Assembly: GCF_003024195.1 (NCBI RefSeq)
Contig: NZ_KZ679066.1
Span: 1 to 64,000 of the forward strand
Reading direction: 5' to 3'
Origin: Streptomyces dioscori
GTDB taxonomy: Bacteria > Actinomycetota > Actinomycetes > Streptomycetales > Streptomycetaceae
DNA: 64,000 nucleotides
The position numbers and the translations under genes were made by a program. Below are positions 8,712 to 17,671 of this stretch, piece after piece; within the stretch, counting starts at the first letter, position 1; each line of letters starts with the position of its first letter. The notes beneath the pieces are model-generated. The model searched no databases. It saw only the letters and a list, made by a program, of their open reading frames with translations, and was not told the origin of the DNA.

Positions 8712-9649
8712 GGCCGATCGCACGCGACGAGCAGGCTAGCGAGAGCGAAGGGGGCGGCGGCCGGACCGCGTGGCCGGCCGGGCCCGACGAGGTGCGGGTC
8801 CGGCTCGAACAGAGCGGGTATCTCGTCGACGAGGGGCTGGCGGTGGCCTGTTTCCTCGCGCTCAGGCTGCGCCGGCCGATCTTCTGCGAGGGCGACGCGG
8901 GCGTGGGCAAGACCGCGCTCGCGTCGGCCCTCGCCACCGCTCTGGACGCGCCGCTGATCCGCCTGCAGTGCTACGAGGGCATCGACGCCTCCCAGGCGCT
9001 GTACGACTGGGACTTCCCGCGCCAGCTGCTGCATCTGCGGGCGGCGGAGGCGGCCGGGCTCACCGACGCGGACCGGCTGGAGGGCGAACTGTACGGGCGG
9101 CGGTTCCTGATCGCCCGGCCGCTGCTGCGAGCTCTGGAGACCCGGTCGTGCGTCCTGCTCGTCGACGAGATCGACCGCGCCGACGACGAGTTCGAGGCCT
9201 TTCTCCTGGAACTGCTGTCCGAGTACACGGTGACGATCCCGGAACTCGGCACCCTGCGCGCGAAGTCGCCGCCGGTCGTGGTGCTCACCTCCAACCGGAC
9301 CCGTGAGGTGCACGACGCGCTGAAGCGGCGCTGTCTCTACCACTGGTTCGACCACCCCGGCTTCGCCCGCGAACTCGCCATCGTGCGGCGGCGGGTGCCG
9401 GGCGCGTCGGCGCGGCTCACCGAGCAGGTGACGGCCCTCGTACAGGCCCTGCGGGCGCAGGAGCTGGTCAAACCACCGGGGGTCGCGGAGACCATCGACT
9501 GGGCGGAGGCGATGGCCGCGCTGGGCGCCACGGAGGCCGACGCGGAGCTGGCGGTGGCCACGCTGGGCTCGGTCCTGAAGTACCGGGAGGACCTGGAGCG
9601 GGCCCGCGGGCTCGACCTGACGGCGCTGCTCGCGGTGCGCGGGGCGTGA
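8708..9649 (+). CDS. MoxR/CoxD-type AAA+ ATPase
   Basis: A 313-residue AAA+ ATPase. Walker A is GDAGVGKT (residues 62-69) and Walker B is LLVDEIDRADD (about 150-160). A sensor-like VVVLTSNRTREV and an arginine-finger region DALKRRC follow. MoxR ATPases paired with VWA proteins act as chaperones. In the CO dehydrogenase system, CoxD helps mature the copper-sulfur-molybdenum site. The GTG start overlaps the FAD subunit stop, and the stop overlaps the next GTG. Position implies a role in maturing this molybdenum enzyme. Confidence 0.9.
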   Translation: MRPIARDEQASESEGGGGRTAWPAGPDEVRVRLEQSGYLVDEGLAVACFLALRLRRPIFCEGDAGVGKTALASALATALDAPLIRLQCYEGIDASQALYDWDFPRQLLHLRAAEAAGLTDADRLEGELYGRRFLIARPLLRALETRSCVLLVDEIDRADDEFEAFLLELLSEYTVTIPELGTLRAKSPPVVVLTSNRTREVHDALKRRCLYHWFDHPGFARELAIVRRRVPGASARLTEQVTALVQALRAQELVKPPGVAETIDWAEAMAALGATEADAELAVATLGSVLKYREDLERARGLDLTALLAVRGA

Positions 9650-10815
9650 GCCGGGACATGACAGGGGACATGAGCCGGGGCGTGAACACGCGAGAGGCTG
9701 TCGACGCGCCCGCCGTGCTGGTGGGCTTCGCCCGTGCCCTGCGGGCCGCCGGGGTCGACGCGGGACCCGATCGCGTACAGGCGCTCATCGGCGCGCTCGA
9801 TGTGCTGCGGCCCGGGACGCGGTCCGACGTGTACTGGTCGGGGCGGCTCACCCTGTGCGGGAGCCGGGACGATCTGGAGCGGTACGACCGGGTGTTCGCG
9901 GCCTATTTCGGGGGCGCGGGGGCCGGAGGCAGGGCGGTGCGGGCCGCTCCCGCCCCGAGGCTCAGGGTGGCCGTACGGGATGCCGGGCCTGCGCCCCGTA
10001 CCGGCGGTGAGGGCGAGCGGGACGGCGTACCCGCGGCGGTGCTGGCCAGTTCGGCCGAAGTGCTGCGGCACCGGGACTTCGCGGGGCTCACCGAGGCGGA
10101 GCGGGTTCAACTGCGGCGGCTGCTGGCCGCGTTCGCGCCGCGCGGGGAGCCCCGGCGTACCGCGCGGCTGCGGCCGGCCCGGCGCGGTGCCGTCGATCCC
10201 CGCCGTACCGTGCGGGAGATGCTGCGGCGGGGCGGTGAGCCCGCGCCGCCCCTGCGCAGGGCGCGGGCCGAACGGCCGCGGCGGGTGGTGCTGCTGGTGG
10301 ACGTGAGCGGTTCGATGGCGGCGTACGCGGACGCGCTGCTGCGGTTCGCGCACGCCGCCGCGCACGGCGGCCGGGTGCGCACGGAGGTGTTCACGGTCGG
10401 TACGCGGCTCACGCGGGTGACCCGTGAACTGGCGCACCGAGACCCGGACGCCGCGCTGGCCGCGGTCGCCGCCGCCGTGCCCGACTGGCGCGGCGGCACC
10501 CGGCTCGGTGAGCTGCTGCGGGACTTCCTCGACCGGTGGGGGCAGCGCGGCATGGCACGCGGCGCGGTGGTCGTCGTGCTGTCGGACGGCTGGGAGCGTG
10601 GCGATCCGAAGCCGCTCGCCGCCCAGATGCGACGCTTGCACCGGCTCGCGCACCGGGTGATCTGGGCCAATCCGCGCAAGGCCCGCCCCGGATACGCGCC
10701 CCTGGCCGCCGGTATGGCGGCGGCACTGCCGAGCGTGGACGCGTTCGTCGAGGGCCACAGTCTGGCCGCGCTGGAACGTCTGGCCGCGGTGGTGAGAGGA
10801 GCGGACCATGCGTGA
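9646..10815 (+). CDS. CoxE-like VWA domain protein
   Basis: A 389-residue protein. The N-terminal half is Arg-rich and of low complexity, and the C-terminal half is a von Willebrand A domain with a MIDAS motif DVSGSM (residues 219-224) and a conserved Thr in WRGGTRLG. It is the expected partner of the MoxR ATPase encoded immediately before it. CoxD/CoxE pairs are needed for active-site maturation of molybdenum hydroxylases. The GTG overlaps the previous stop, and the stop overlaps the next gene by eight bases (ATGCGTGA), so coupling continues. Confidence 0.88.
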   Translation: MSRDMTGDMSRGVNTREAVDAPAVLVGFARALRAAGVDAGPDRVQALIGALDVLRPGTRSDVYWSGRLTLCGSRDDLERYDRVFAAYFGGAGAGGRAVRAAPAPRLRVAVRDAGPAPRTGGEGERDGVPAAVLASSAEVLRHRDFAGLTEAERVQLRRLLAAFAPRGEPRRTARLRPARRGAVDPRRTVREMLRRGGEPAPPLRRARAERPRRVVLLVDVSGSMAAYADALLRFAHAAAHGGRVRTEVFTVGTRLTRVTRELAHRDPDAALAAVAAAVPDWRGGTRLGELLRDFLDRWGQRGMARGAVVVVLSDGWERGDPKPLAAQMRRLHRLAHRVIWANPRKARPGYAPLAAGMAAALPSVDAFVEGHSLAALERLAAVVRGADHA

Positions 10816-11911
10816 GATCCTCCCGGCGCTCGGCCGGTGGTACGCGGAGGGCTCCCCCTTCGGGCTCGCCACCGTCGTCGCCGTCAGCCGCAGCGCCCCC
10901 CGGGACCCCGGCGCCTCCATGGCCGTCGGGCCCGGCGACGAGGTAGTGGGCAGTGTGTCGGGCGGCTGCGTCGAGGGCGCGGTGTACGAGCTGGCGCAGG
11001 AGGTCGTCGGATCGGGCGAGGCACGGCTTGAGACCTTCGGGTACAGCGACGAGGACGCGTTCGCCGTCGGGCTGACCTGCGGCGGGGAGATCACCCTCCT
11101 CGTACGGCCCGTGACGGCCGCCCTCGATCCGTCCTTCGGGGCGGTCGCGGCGTCGGTGGCCGCGGGCCGCCCGGTGACCGTGGCGACCGTGATCGACGGC
11201 CCCGCGGAGCGCGGGGCGACCCTCGCCGTCTGGGCGGACGAGGTGTCCGGAACGCTCGGCACGACGGGCCTGGACGTGGCCGTGACCGCCGACGCGCGGG
11301 GCGAACTGGCCCTGGGCGCCACCGGCCGGCGGCACTACGGGCCGCACGGGGAGCGGCGCGAGGACGCGGTGACGGTCTTCCTGCACTCCTTCGCTCCCCC
11401 GCCGCGCATGCTGGTCTTCGGGGCGATCGACTACGCGGCGGCGGTGGCCCGGATCGGCGCCTTCCTCGGCTACCGGGTCACGGTGTGCGACGCGCGGCCC
11501 GTCTTCGCCACCCCGAAGCGCTTCCCGGCGGGCGTCGAGGTCGTCGTCGAATGGCCGCACCGGTTCCTTCAGCGGACGGACACCGACGAACGCACGGTGA
11601 TCTGCGTCCTCACCCATGACCCCAAGTTCGACGTGCCGCTCCTGGAGGAGGCGCTGCGCCGCCCGGCCGCGTACATCGGGGCGATGGGCAGCCGTCGGAC
11701 GCACGACCACCGGATGAAGCGGCTGCGGGACGGCGGGCTCGACGAGGCCGAACTGGCCCGGCTGCGTTCGCCGGTGGGCCTGGACCTCGGGGCGCGTACG
11801 CCCGAGGAGGTGGCCGTGTCCGTCGCCGCGGAGATCGTCGCCCTGCGCTGGGGCGGCAGCGGCGCCCCGCTGGCGGCGACGGCCGGGGAGATCCACCCGC
11901 GGCACCCCTGA
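10808..11911 (+). CDS. XdhC/CoxI family maturation protein
   Basis: A 367-residue protein with the N-terminal XdhC/CoxI domain (VSGGCVEGAV and GLTCGGEITLLV) and a C-terminal Rossmann-type domain (about residues 195-340, with AYIGAMGSRRTHDHR). XdhC proteins bind molybdenum cofactor and support its sulfuration and insertion into xanthine dehydrogenase-type enzymes. The ATG overlaps the VWA gene. This is the last gene of the operon. Its stop is three bases from the end of the convergent phosphodiesterase gene. Its presence fits a sulfurated Mo centre. Confidence 0.9.
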   Translation: MREILPALGRWYAEGSPFGLATVVAVSRSAPRDPGASMAVGPGDEVVGSVSGGCVEGAVYELAQEVVGSGEARLETFGYSDEDAFAVGLTCGGEITLLVRPVTAALDPSFGAVAASVAAGRPVTVATVIDGPAERGATLAVWADEVSGTLGTTGLDVAVTADARGELALGATGRRHYGPHGERREDAVTVFLHSFAPPPRMLVFGAIDYAAAVARIGAFLGYRVTVCDARPVFATPKRFPAGVEVVVEWPHRFLQRTDTDERTVICVLTHDPKFDVPLLEEALRRPAAYIGAMGSRRTHDHRMKRLRDGGLDEAELARLRSPVGLDLGARTPEEVAVSVAAEIVALRWGGSGAPLAATAGEIHPRHP

Positions 11912-11914
11912 CGG

Positions 11915-12418
11915 CTAGGTACGCGGCGGCAGGCGGTGCAGTTCGACGGCGTCGAGCACGCCGCCCGTCACGGTCGCCGTCATGTACGTGCAGTGCGGCT
12001 GACGTCTGCGGTCGGTGGGCGAGCCCGGGTTGAGCAGGCGCAGTCCGGTGGCGGCCGTGGTGTCCCAGGGGATGTGGCTGTGGCCGAAGACCAGGACGTC
12101 GAGGTCGGGGAAGCGTTCCGCGCACCGCCGTTCGCGGCCCTGGGCGGCGCCCGTCTCATGGACGACGCCGAAGCGCAGTCCGTCGAGTTCGGCGCGGGCG
12201 ATCTCGGGGAGGCGGGCCCGCAGGTCGGGGCCGTCGTTGTTGCCGTACACGCCGACGAACCGGCGCGAGCGGCTTTCGAGGAGGTCGAGGGTCGCGGTGT
12301 CCACCCAGTCGCCGGCGTGGATCACGACGTCGGCGCGCGGGAGCTCCGCGAGGAGCCGCTCGGGGAGTTCCTTGGCGCGCTTGGGGAGGTGGGTGTCGGA
12401 CATGAGGAGGAGGCGCAT
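11915..12418 (-). CDS. YfcE/MJ0936-type metallophosphoesterase
   Basis: A 167-residue calcineurin-like phosphoesterase. Metal-binding motifs appear in order: SDTHL (residues 7-11), GDW (about 56-58), GNND (about 79-82) and GHSHIPWD (about 125-132). The length is typical of single-domain cytoplasmic phosphodiesterases of this family. The ATG at 12418 follows the SpoIIE phosphatase gene on the same strand by 43 bases, so co-transcription is possible. The physiological substrate is unknown. Confidence 0.87.
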   Translation of the reverse strand: MRLLLMSDTHLPKRAKELPERLLAELPRADVVIHAGDWVDTATLDLLESRSRRFVGVYGNNDGPDLRARLPEIARAELDGLRFGVVHETGAAQGRERRCAERFPDLDVLVFGHSHIPWDTTAATGLRLLNPGSPTDRRRQPHCTYMTATVTGGVLDAVELHRLPPRT

Positions 12419-12461
12419 GCGGATCAGTCTCCTCGCCCGGCTCCGTACCGGGCCTGTTCGG

Positions 12462-14930
12462 TCAGTCGCCGACGGGCTCGATCAGGGGGAGTTCGGCCCA
12501 GACCTGTTTGCCGCCGCTGACCGGGACGGTCCCCCAGGTCGCGGAGAGGGCCTCGACCAGCAGTATGCCGCGGCCACCGGTGGCCTCCCAGCCGATGCTC
12601 GTGGGCTTGATCGGCGAACGCGGTGATCCGTCGACGACGGCGACCCGCATGCGGTTGTTGATGAGGGTGAGGTCGAGACGGACCTGGCCCTCGGTGTGCA
12701 CGAGGGCGTTGGTGACGAGTTCGGAGACGATCAGGAGGATGGCGTCGGGCTCGTCCCTGACGCCCCAGGCGCGCAGGGCACGCCGGGTGAAGCGGCGGGC
12801 GTGTCGGACCGCCTCGGGGACGCGCCACACCGTCCAGCTCTCCCGCAGCGGCCGCAGCTCCAGGCCGTCGTAGCGCATGAGGAGCAGGGCCACGTCGTCG
12901 CCGCGGTTGGCGTCCGCGAGGAGGGCGTCAGCGACGAGTCCGAGGTGGGCGGGGTCGGCGGCGGCCAGTTGCCCGGCGAGCCGGTTCAGACCGTCGTCCA
13001 GGTCCAGTTCCGAGGACTCGACCAGGCCGTCCGTGGTGAGGGCCACCACGGTGCCGGGCTGGAGCGGCAGGGGGCTCATCGGGAAGTCGGCCTGGGTGAT
13101 GACGCCGAGGGGCGGCCCGCCCTCCGTGACGACGACGGCGGTGGTGCCGTCCGGGTGCCGCAGGACCGGCGGCAGATGCCCGGCCCGTACGCACCAGGCC
13201 GTGCCCTCCGCCATGTCCACGTCGACGTAGCAGCAGGTGGCGAAGAGGTCGGTCTCCATGCCCATGAGGAGCCGGTTGGCGTGCGAGACGACCACGTCCG
13301 GGGGGTGGCCCTCGACGGCGTACGCGCGCAGGGCGGTACGCATCTGGCCCATCAGGGTGGCGGCCTGGGCGTTGTGTCCCTGGACGTCGCCGATGACGAG
13401 GGCCACGTGGTTGTCGGGCAGCGGGATGACGTCGTACCAGTCGCCGCCGACCTCCAGGCCCGCCGTGGTGGGCAGATAGCGGGCGACGGCCTCGGCGCCG
13501 GGCAGGGGCGGCAGCCGGCGTGGGAGGAGGGTGCGCTGGAGCATGCCGACGAGTTCGTGTTCGGCGTCGAAGGCGTGGGCGCGCATCAGGGCCTGCCCCG
13601 CGAGACCCGCGGAGGCGGTGAGCAGGGCGCGCTCGTCGGGCCCGAAGTCGTGCGGGGTGTCCCAGCCGATGAGGCACGCCCCGGCCATCCGGCCGCCGGC
13701 CGGCAGGGGCAGGACGGCGAGGCCGCCGGGGCCGACGTCGGCGAGCGCCGGCTCCAGCGGGGTGCCCGCGGGCCAGATCGCCGCGCGGCCCTCGCGCAGG
13801 GCGGCCTCCAGGGTCGGCATGGAGCGCACGGGGGCGTCGGGCCACTCCGAGCGCCACTCGGTGCGCCACACCTCGGGCCAGGCCTCCGGCTCCGGCGGGT
13901 CCAGGACGGTGACGACGAGGCGGTCGCCCTCCAGCTCGGCCAGGGCGATCCGGTCGGCGTTCAGGGGCCGGCGCAGGGCGGTGACGACGGCCTGGCCGAC
14001 GTCGTGGACGGTGCCCGCGGTGGCGAGGGCCGCGGCGAGACGCTGGACGCGGGCCACCTCGTTGCCGCCGGACCGCAGCTTGGAGGCGTCGGCGACGGTG
14101 CCCACCAGCCGGGACGGACGCCCGTCGGCGGCGGGCAGCAGCCGGGCACGCAGCCTCAGCCACCGCTGCTCGCCGGAGAGCTGGAGGATACGGAACTCCA
14201 GCTCGCGCTCGCCGAGGGACATGTGGTCGGCCTCCACCACGGACATCAGCGTGGGCAGGTCCTCCGGCACGGTCATGCTCAGCAGCGTCTCGACCTTGCC
14301 GTCGAACTCGGCGGGCACGAGTCCGAACAGTTCCAGCATCTCGTCGTCGACCTCGACCCGGCCGGAGTCCATGGCCAGGCTGAACGAGCTGCTGGCCAGC
14401 GGCTCGGACTCGCCGGTGTCGGCCGGGGGCGGGAAGGAGACCGCCTCGGCGAACAGCTCCAGGCACTTGCGGTCCTCGGTGTCGAAGCCGCCCGGGTTCT
14501 CGCTCACGGCCACCAGGCAGCCGCCGCCCCGCGGGTCGGGGGGCAGTGGCAGGGCCGCCAGCCAGTGGTCCCCCGCCGGTGTGGGCCGGGCGCCGGGGAG
14601 CACGGCCAGTTCGGCGGGGCCGAGCCACCGGGGCTGCCCGGCACGGTAGGCGTCGGCCGCCGGTGAGCCGCCCGAGAGCGGATAGCTGTCGCGTACGCCG
14701 TACAGGACCCGTGGGACGCCCGCGGACTCGATCAGGCACAGTTGGTCACCGCGGTCGCCCGGCGCGTACACGAGGGCGAGGGTCGCCCCGCCGTAGACGA
14801 GTGCCTGTTCGAGCACGCTCCGCAGCCGTTCGGGTGAGCCGAGGTCCGTGCGGAGCGCCTTGAGGGCAAGTTCGGCACGCACCGTTCGCGTGCTGCGTCC
14901 CGCATCGCCCTCACTGACCACGTCCGTCAT
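12462..14930 (-). CDS. SpoIIE family phosphatase with GAF, PAS and HATPase domains
   Basis: An 822-residue multi-domain regulator. The order is a GAF-like domain (about 20-165), a PAS domain (about 190-295), a second GAF (about 310-470) and a SpoIIE/PP2C phosphatase (about 490-690). The phosphatase has metal-site sequences GGDWYDV, IGDVQGHN and LTTDGLVESS. A C-terminal RsbW-like kinase/ATPase follows (about 700-820, with SELVTNALVH and GGRGILLV). It combines an anti-sigma-type ATPase with a phosphatase for an anti-sigma antagonist. Such proteins tune alternative sigma factors in response to ligands or redox. The gene is divergent from a paralogous phosphatase at 15244. Confidence 0.9.
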   Translation of the reverse strand: MTDVVSEGDAGRSTRTVRAELALKALRTDLGSPERLRSVLEQALVYGGATLALVYAPGDRGDQLCLIESAGVPRVLYGVRDSYPLSGGSPAADAYRAGQPRWLGPAELAVLPGARPTPAGDHWLAALPLPPDPRGGGCLVAVSENPGGFDTEDRKCLELFAEAVSFPPPADTGESEPLASSSFSLAMDSGRVEVDDEMLELFGLVPAEFDGKVETLLSMTVPEDLPTLMSVVEADHMSLGERELEFRILQLSGEQRWLRLRARLLPAADGRPSRLVGTVADASKLRSGGNEVARVQRLAAALATAGTVHDVGQAVVTALRRPLNADRIALAELEGDRLVVTVLDPPEPEAWPEVWRTEWRSEWPDAPVRSMPTLEAALREGRAAIWPAGTPLEPALADVGPGGLAVLPLPAGGRMAGACLIGWDTPHDFGPDERALLTASAGLAGQALMRAHAFDAEHELVGMLQRTLLPRRLPPLPGAEAVARYLPTTAGLEVGGDWYDVIPLPDNHVALVIGDVQGHNAQAATLMGQMRTALRAYAVEGHPPDVVVSHANRLLMGMETDLFATCCYVDVDMAEGTAWCVRAGHLPPVLRHPDGTTAVVVTEGGPPLGVITQADFPMSPLPLQPGTVVALTTDGLVESSELDLDDGLNRLAGQLAAADPAHLGLVADALLADANRGDDVALLLMRYDGLELRPLRESWTVWRVPEAVRHARRFTRRALRAWGVRDEPDAILLIVSELVTNALVHTEGQVRLDLTLINNRMRVAVVDGSPRSPIKPTSIGWEATGGRGILLVEALSATWGTVPVSGGKQVWAELPLIEPVGD

Positions 14931-15243
14931 TACAGCGCTTCCGGGACGCGGGCGCAGCCCCTGTGAACGTCACGAAGTGAGGTGGCCCGTCGGCCGGACG
15001 TGTGTGAGGCCCCTCCTGCGGGCCCTTCGATGGCGTCACGGAGAGTTTCCGGGGCTCGCCGGGGATACCGCCGACAGGGGTCACGCTGCGTAGAACGGCG
15101 CGCGGAACGGACAGTGGGGGCGCCCGGCGATGGCGCGGCGGCGCGCCCCGGGCATCCTCACCGTGCCTCGCCGTGCGGGAACCGCTCCCACGGGAGAGCC
15201 TTGACCCCTGGGCTCCTCCGTGTGGCCGAGGGAGGTGGTCGAT
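14931..15243. other. divergent intergenic region between two SpoIIE phosphatases
   Basis: The 313-bp divergent region has no coding sequence I would support. It should hold both promoters. A TTGACC sequence occurs at 15201-15206, but no matching -10 is clear. GAGGGAGGTGG at 15228-15238 is the ribosome binding site of the right-hand gene. Confidence 0.5.
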
Positions 15244-17397
15244 GTGTCCCACTGGCAGGCGTCCGGGCATCCGTCCCGGGCCGCTCCGGCTCCGGTCGGC
15301 CGCCCGCTGCTCTCCCTCACCCTGGCCGCGCTCATGGACGACGTGCACGCGCACTCGGGCGCGGTGTATCTGCTGACCCCGGGCGAACCGGTGCTGGAGA
15401 TGGCCGTCATGGCCGGGCTGCCCCGGGCGTTCGCGGCTCCCTGGGAGCGGCTGGGCCTGAGCGCGCCGATCCCGGTGGCGGAGGCCGCGCGCCACCGGCG
15501 GCTCGTGTGGGTGGGCGGCGAGCAGGACATGGCCCGCCGCTATCCGCGGATCTCGGTGGTCCTGCCGTATCCGTTCGCGCTGGCCGCGTTGCCGGTGGCG
15601 ACCGACCGGGCCACGTACGGGGCGATCTTCGTGACCTGGCCGGGCGCGCATCCCCCGGAGCTGTCGGACTGGGAGCGGGACCACCTGACGGCCGCCTGCG
15701 ACCGGCTCGCGATGCGGCTGGAGCGCGCCCACGAGTCGGGCCGGCAGATCCGGCCCGAGCCCGATCTGCTCTCGCCCGCGCCCATCGCCAGCGTGGCGGG
15801 GACGCTCGGCACGGTCGAGGCGTCCCGGATGGTGGCGCGACTGCCGTACGGGCTGTGCGCGCTGGATCTGCAGGGGCGGATCACCTTCGCCAACGCGTCG
15901 TCGGCCGAGCTGCTGGGGCTGCCGGTCAGCGCGCTGCTGGGCATGCAGCTGTGGGCGTCGGTGCCCTGGCTCAACGACCCGGTCTACGAGGACCGCTACC
16001 GCGCCGCGCTGCTCAGCCAGCAGGTGACGTCGTTCGTGGCGCTGCGGCCGCCCTCGGACTGGCTGTCGTTCCGCCTCTATCCCAGTACGAACGGGCTGAG
16101 CGTACGCATCACCCGGGCGCGGGCCGTGGCGCGGGAGGGCCCCGCGGCCTTCCAGCACGGCGAGACCGGTACGCGTCTCGTCTCCATCTCGCAGGTACTG
16201 AGCCTGGCCGGGGCGCTCACCCAGGCGGTGGGTGTGCAGGACGTGGTCCAGCTGGTCGCCGACGAGATCGCCCCCGCCATGGGCAGCCAGGGGCTGGTGA
16301 TGCTCGGCTCGGAGGGCGGCCGGCTGCATGTCCTGGGACAGCGCGGCTATCCGGATCCGCGGGAACTCGAACGGTTCGACGGGATGCAGCTCAGTGAGCC
16401 CTCGCCCGGTACGCACGCGCTCGTGAGCGGTGTGCCGGCCTTCTTCGCCTCCGGCCAGGAGCTGGCGCGTCTGTATCCGGACCAGCGGCCGGCCGGTGAC
16501 ATGGCGGCCTGGGCGTATCTGCCGCTCATCGCCTCCGGACGGCCGGTCGGCACCTGCGTCCTCGCCTACGCGGCACCCCATCCCTTCCCGGCCGACGAGC
16601 GTGCCGTGCTGACCAGCCTCAGCGGGCTGGTCGCGCAGGCCCTCGACCGGGCCCGCCTGTACGACGCGAAACACAAGCTGGCACACGGCCTGCAGGCCGC
16701 GCTGCTGCCTCCCTCGCTGCCGTCGCTGCCCGGCGTCGAGGCAGCCGCCCGCTATCTGCCGGCCACCCAGGGCATGGAGATCGGCGGGGACTTCTACGAC
16801 CTGGTCCCGACCGGCGCGGAGGTCACGGCGGAGGCCGCCGCGGTGATCGGGGACGTGCAGGGCCACAACGTCACCGCGGCGGGCCTGATGGGCCAGATCC
16901 GTACCGCCGTACGCGCCTACACGACCGTGGGGCAGTCGCCCGGGGAGGTCATGCGCAGCACCAACCGGCTACTGATCGACCTGGGCACCGAGCTGTTCGC
17001 GAGCTGCGTCTATCTGCGGCTGGACCCGGCGAACGGGCGGCTCGTGATGGCCCGCGCGGGACATCCGCCGCCCCTTGTGCGCAGGCCGGACGGCAAGGTG
17101 CGGGTGCTCGACCTGGCGGGCGGTCCGCTGCTGGGCATCGACGCGGACGCCGTGTACCCGACGACCGACGTGGCGCTGCCGCCCGGCTCGCTGCTCGCCC
17201 TCTACACCGACGGGCTGATCGAATCCCGCGGCGTCGACATCGAGGACGCGCTGGCGGGCCTCGCGGAACTCCTCGCCGAGGTCGGCGACCGCCCCCTGGA
17301 CGAGGTGGCCGACAGCCTGGTCCACCACAGCGGCACGGCAGACCAACGCCTGGACGACGTGGCCCTGCTCCTGCTCCGGGCGACGCCGACCCGCTAA
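15244..17397 (+). CDS. SpoIIE family phosphatase with GAF and PAS domains
   Basis: A 717-residue protein: GAF (about 20-150), PAS (about 185-275, with LCALDLQGRITFANAS), GAF (about 300-455) and SpoIIE phosphatase (about 475-715, with IGGDFYDLV, VIGDVQGHN and LYTDGLIESRG). It lacks the C-terminal HATPase of its divergent neighbour. The GTG at 15244 was chosen because GAGGGAGGTGG lies about 6 bases upstream. An earlier in-frame GTG at 15220 has no such site. The phosphatase parts of the two genes are very similar (both have VIGDVQGHN and RARAGH-type segments), so they look like a divergent duplicated pair. The likely role is dephosphorylation of STAS anti-sigma antagonists. Confidence 0.9.
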   Translation: MSHWQASGHPSRAAPAPVGRPLLSLTLAALMDDVHAHSGAVYLLTPGEPVLEMAVMAGLPRAFAAPWERLGLSAPIPVAEAARHRRLVWVGGEQDMARRYPRISVVLPYPFALAALPVATDRATYGAIFVTWPGAHPPELSDWERDHLTAACDRLAMRLERAHESGRQIRPEPDLLSPAPIASVAGTLGTVEASRMVARLPYGLCALDLQGRITFANASSAELLGLPVSALLGMQLWASVPWLNDPVYEDRYRAALLSQQVTSFVALRPPSDWLSFRLYPSTNGLSVRITRARAVAREGPAAFQHGETGTRLVSISQVLSLAGALTQAVGVQDVVQLVADEIAPAMGSQGLVMLGSEGGRLHVLGQRGYPDPRELERFDGMQLSEPSPGTHALVSGVPAFFASGQELARLYPDQRPAGDMAAWAYLPLIASGRPVGTCVLAYAAPHPFPADERAVLTSLSGLVAQALDRARLYDAKHKLAHGLQAALLPPSLPSLPGVEAAARYLPATQGMEIGGDFYDLVPTGAEVTAEAAAVIGDVQGHNVTAAGLMGQIRTAVRAYTTVGQSPGEVMRSTNRLLIDLGTELFASCVYLRLDPANGRLVMARAGHPPPLVRRPDGKVRVLDLAGGPLLGIDADAVYPTTDVALPPGSLLALYTDGLIESRGVDIEDALAGLAELLAEVGDRPLDEVADSLVHHSGTADQRLDDVALLLLRATPTR

Positions 17398-17590
17398 GGG
17401 GCGCGGGGAACTGCGCACCCAGCCCCAACGCGCCCGCACCCCACAACACCCCGCGCACCCCCACCCCCCAAGGGGCGCGAGGAACTGCGCGACCGGCCCC
17501 GACGCACCCGCACCCCACAACACCCCGCGCACCCCCACCCCCCAAGGGGCGCGGGGAACTGCGCGACCGGCCCCCACCGGCCCGCAGCCA
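17396..17590. repeat. 74-bp tandem repeat built on the GC-rich dispersed element
   Basis: AGGGGCGCGGGGAACTGCGC or a one-base variant starts at 17397, 17471 and 17545, giving an exact 74-bp period. Two full units and a partial third follow immediately after the phosphatase stop. Between the cores lie C-rich arms (CCGCACCCCACAACACCCCG and CACCCCCACCCCCC). It resembles the pair at 60822 and 60896, which has the same 74-bp spacing. Confidence 0.85.
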
Positions 17591-17671
17591 AAAACCAACA
17601 CGGAATGGCCCGATCCTCCCGCCGGAGGACCGGGCCACTCAGAACGGCACCGCTACTGACGCGAGGTCAGA

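Noticed and set aside
4973..11911. A classic aerobic CO dehydrogenase operon
   Set aside because: The large subunit has AYRGAGR where form I CO dehydrogenase needs the Cys loop, and gene order differs from coxMSL. It is a form II-type hydroxylase.
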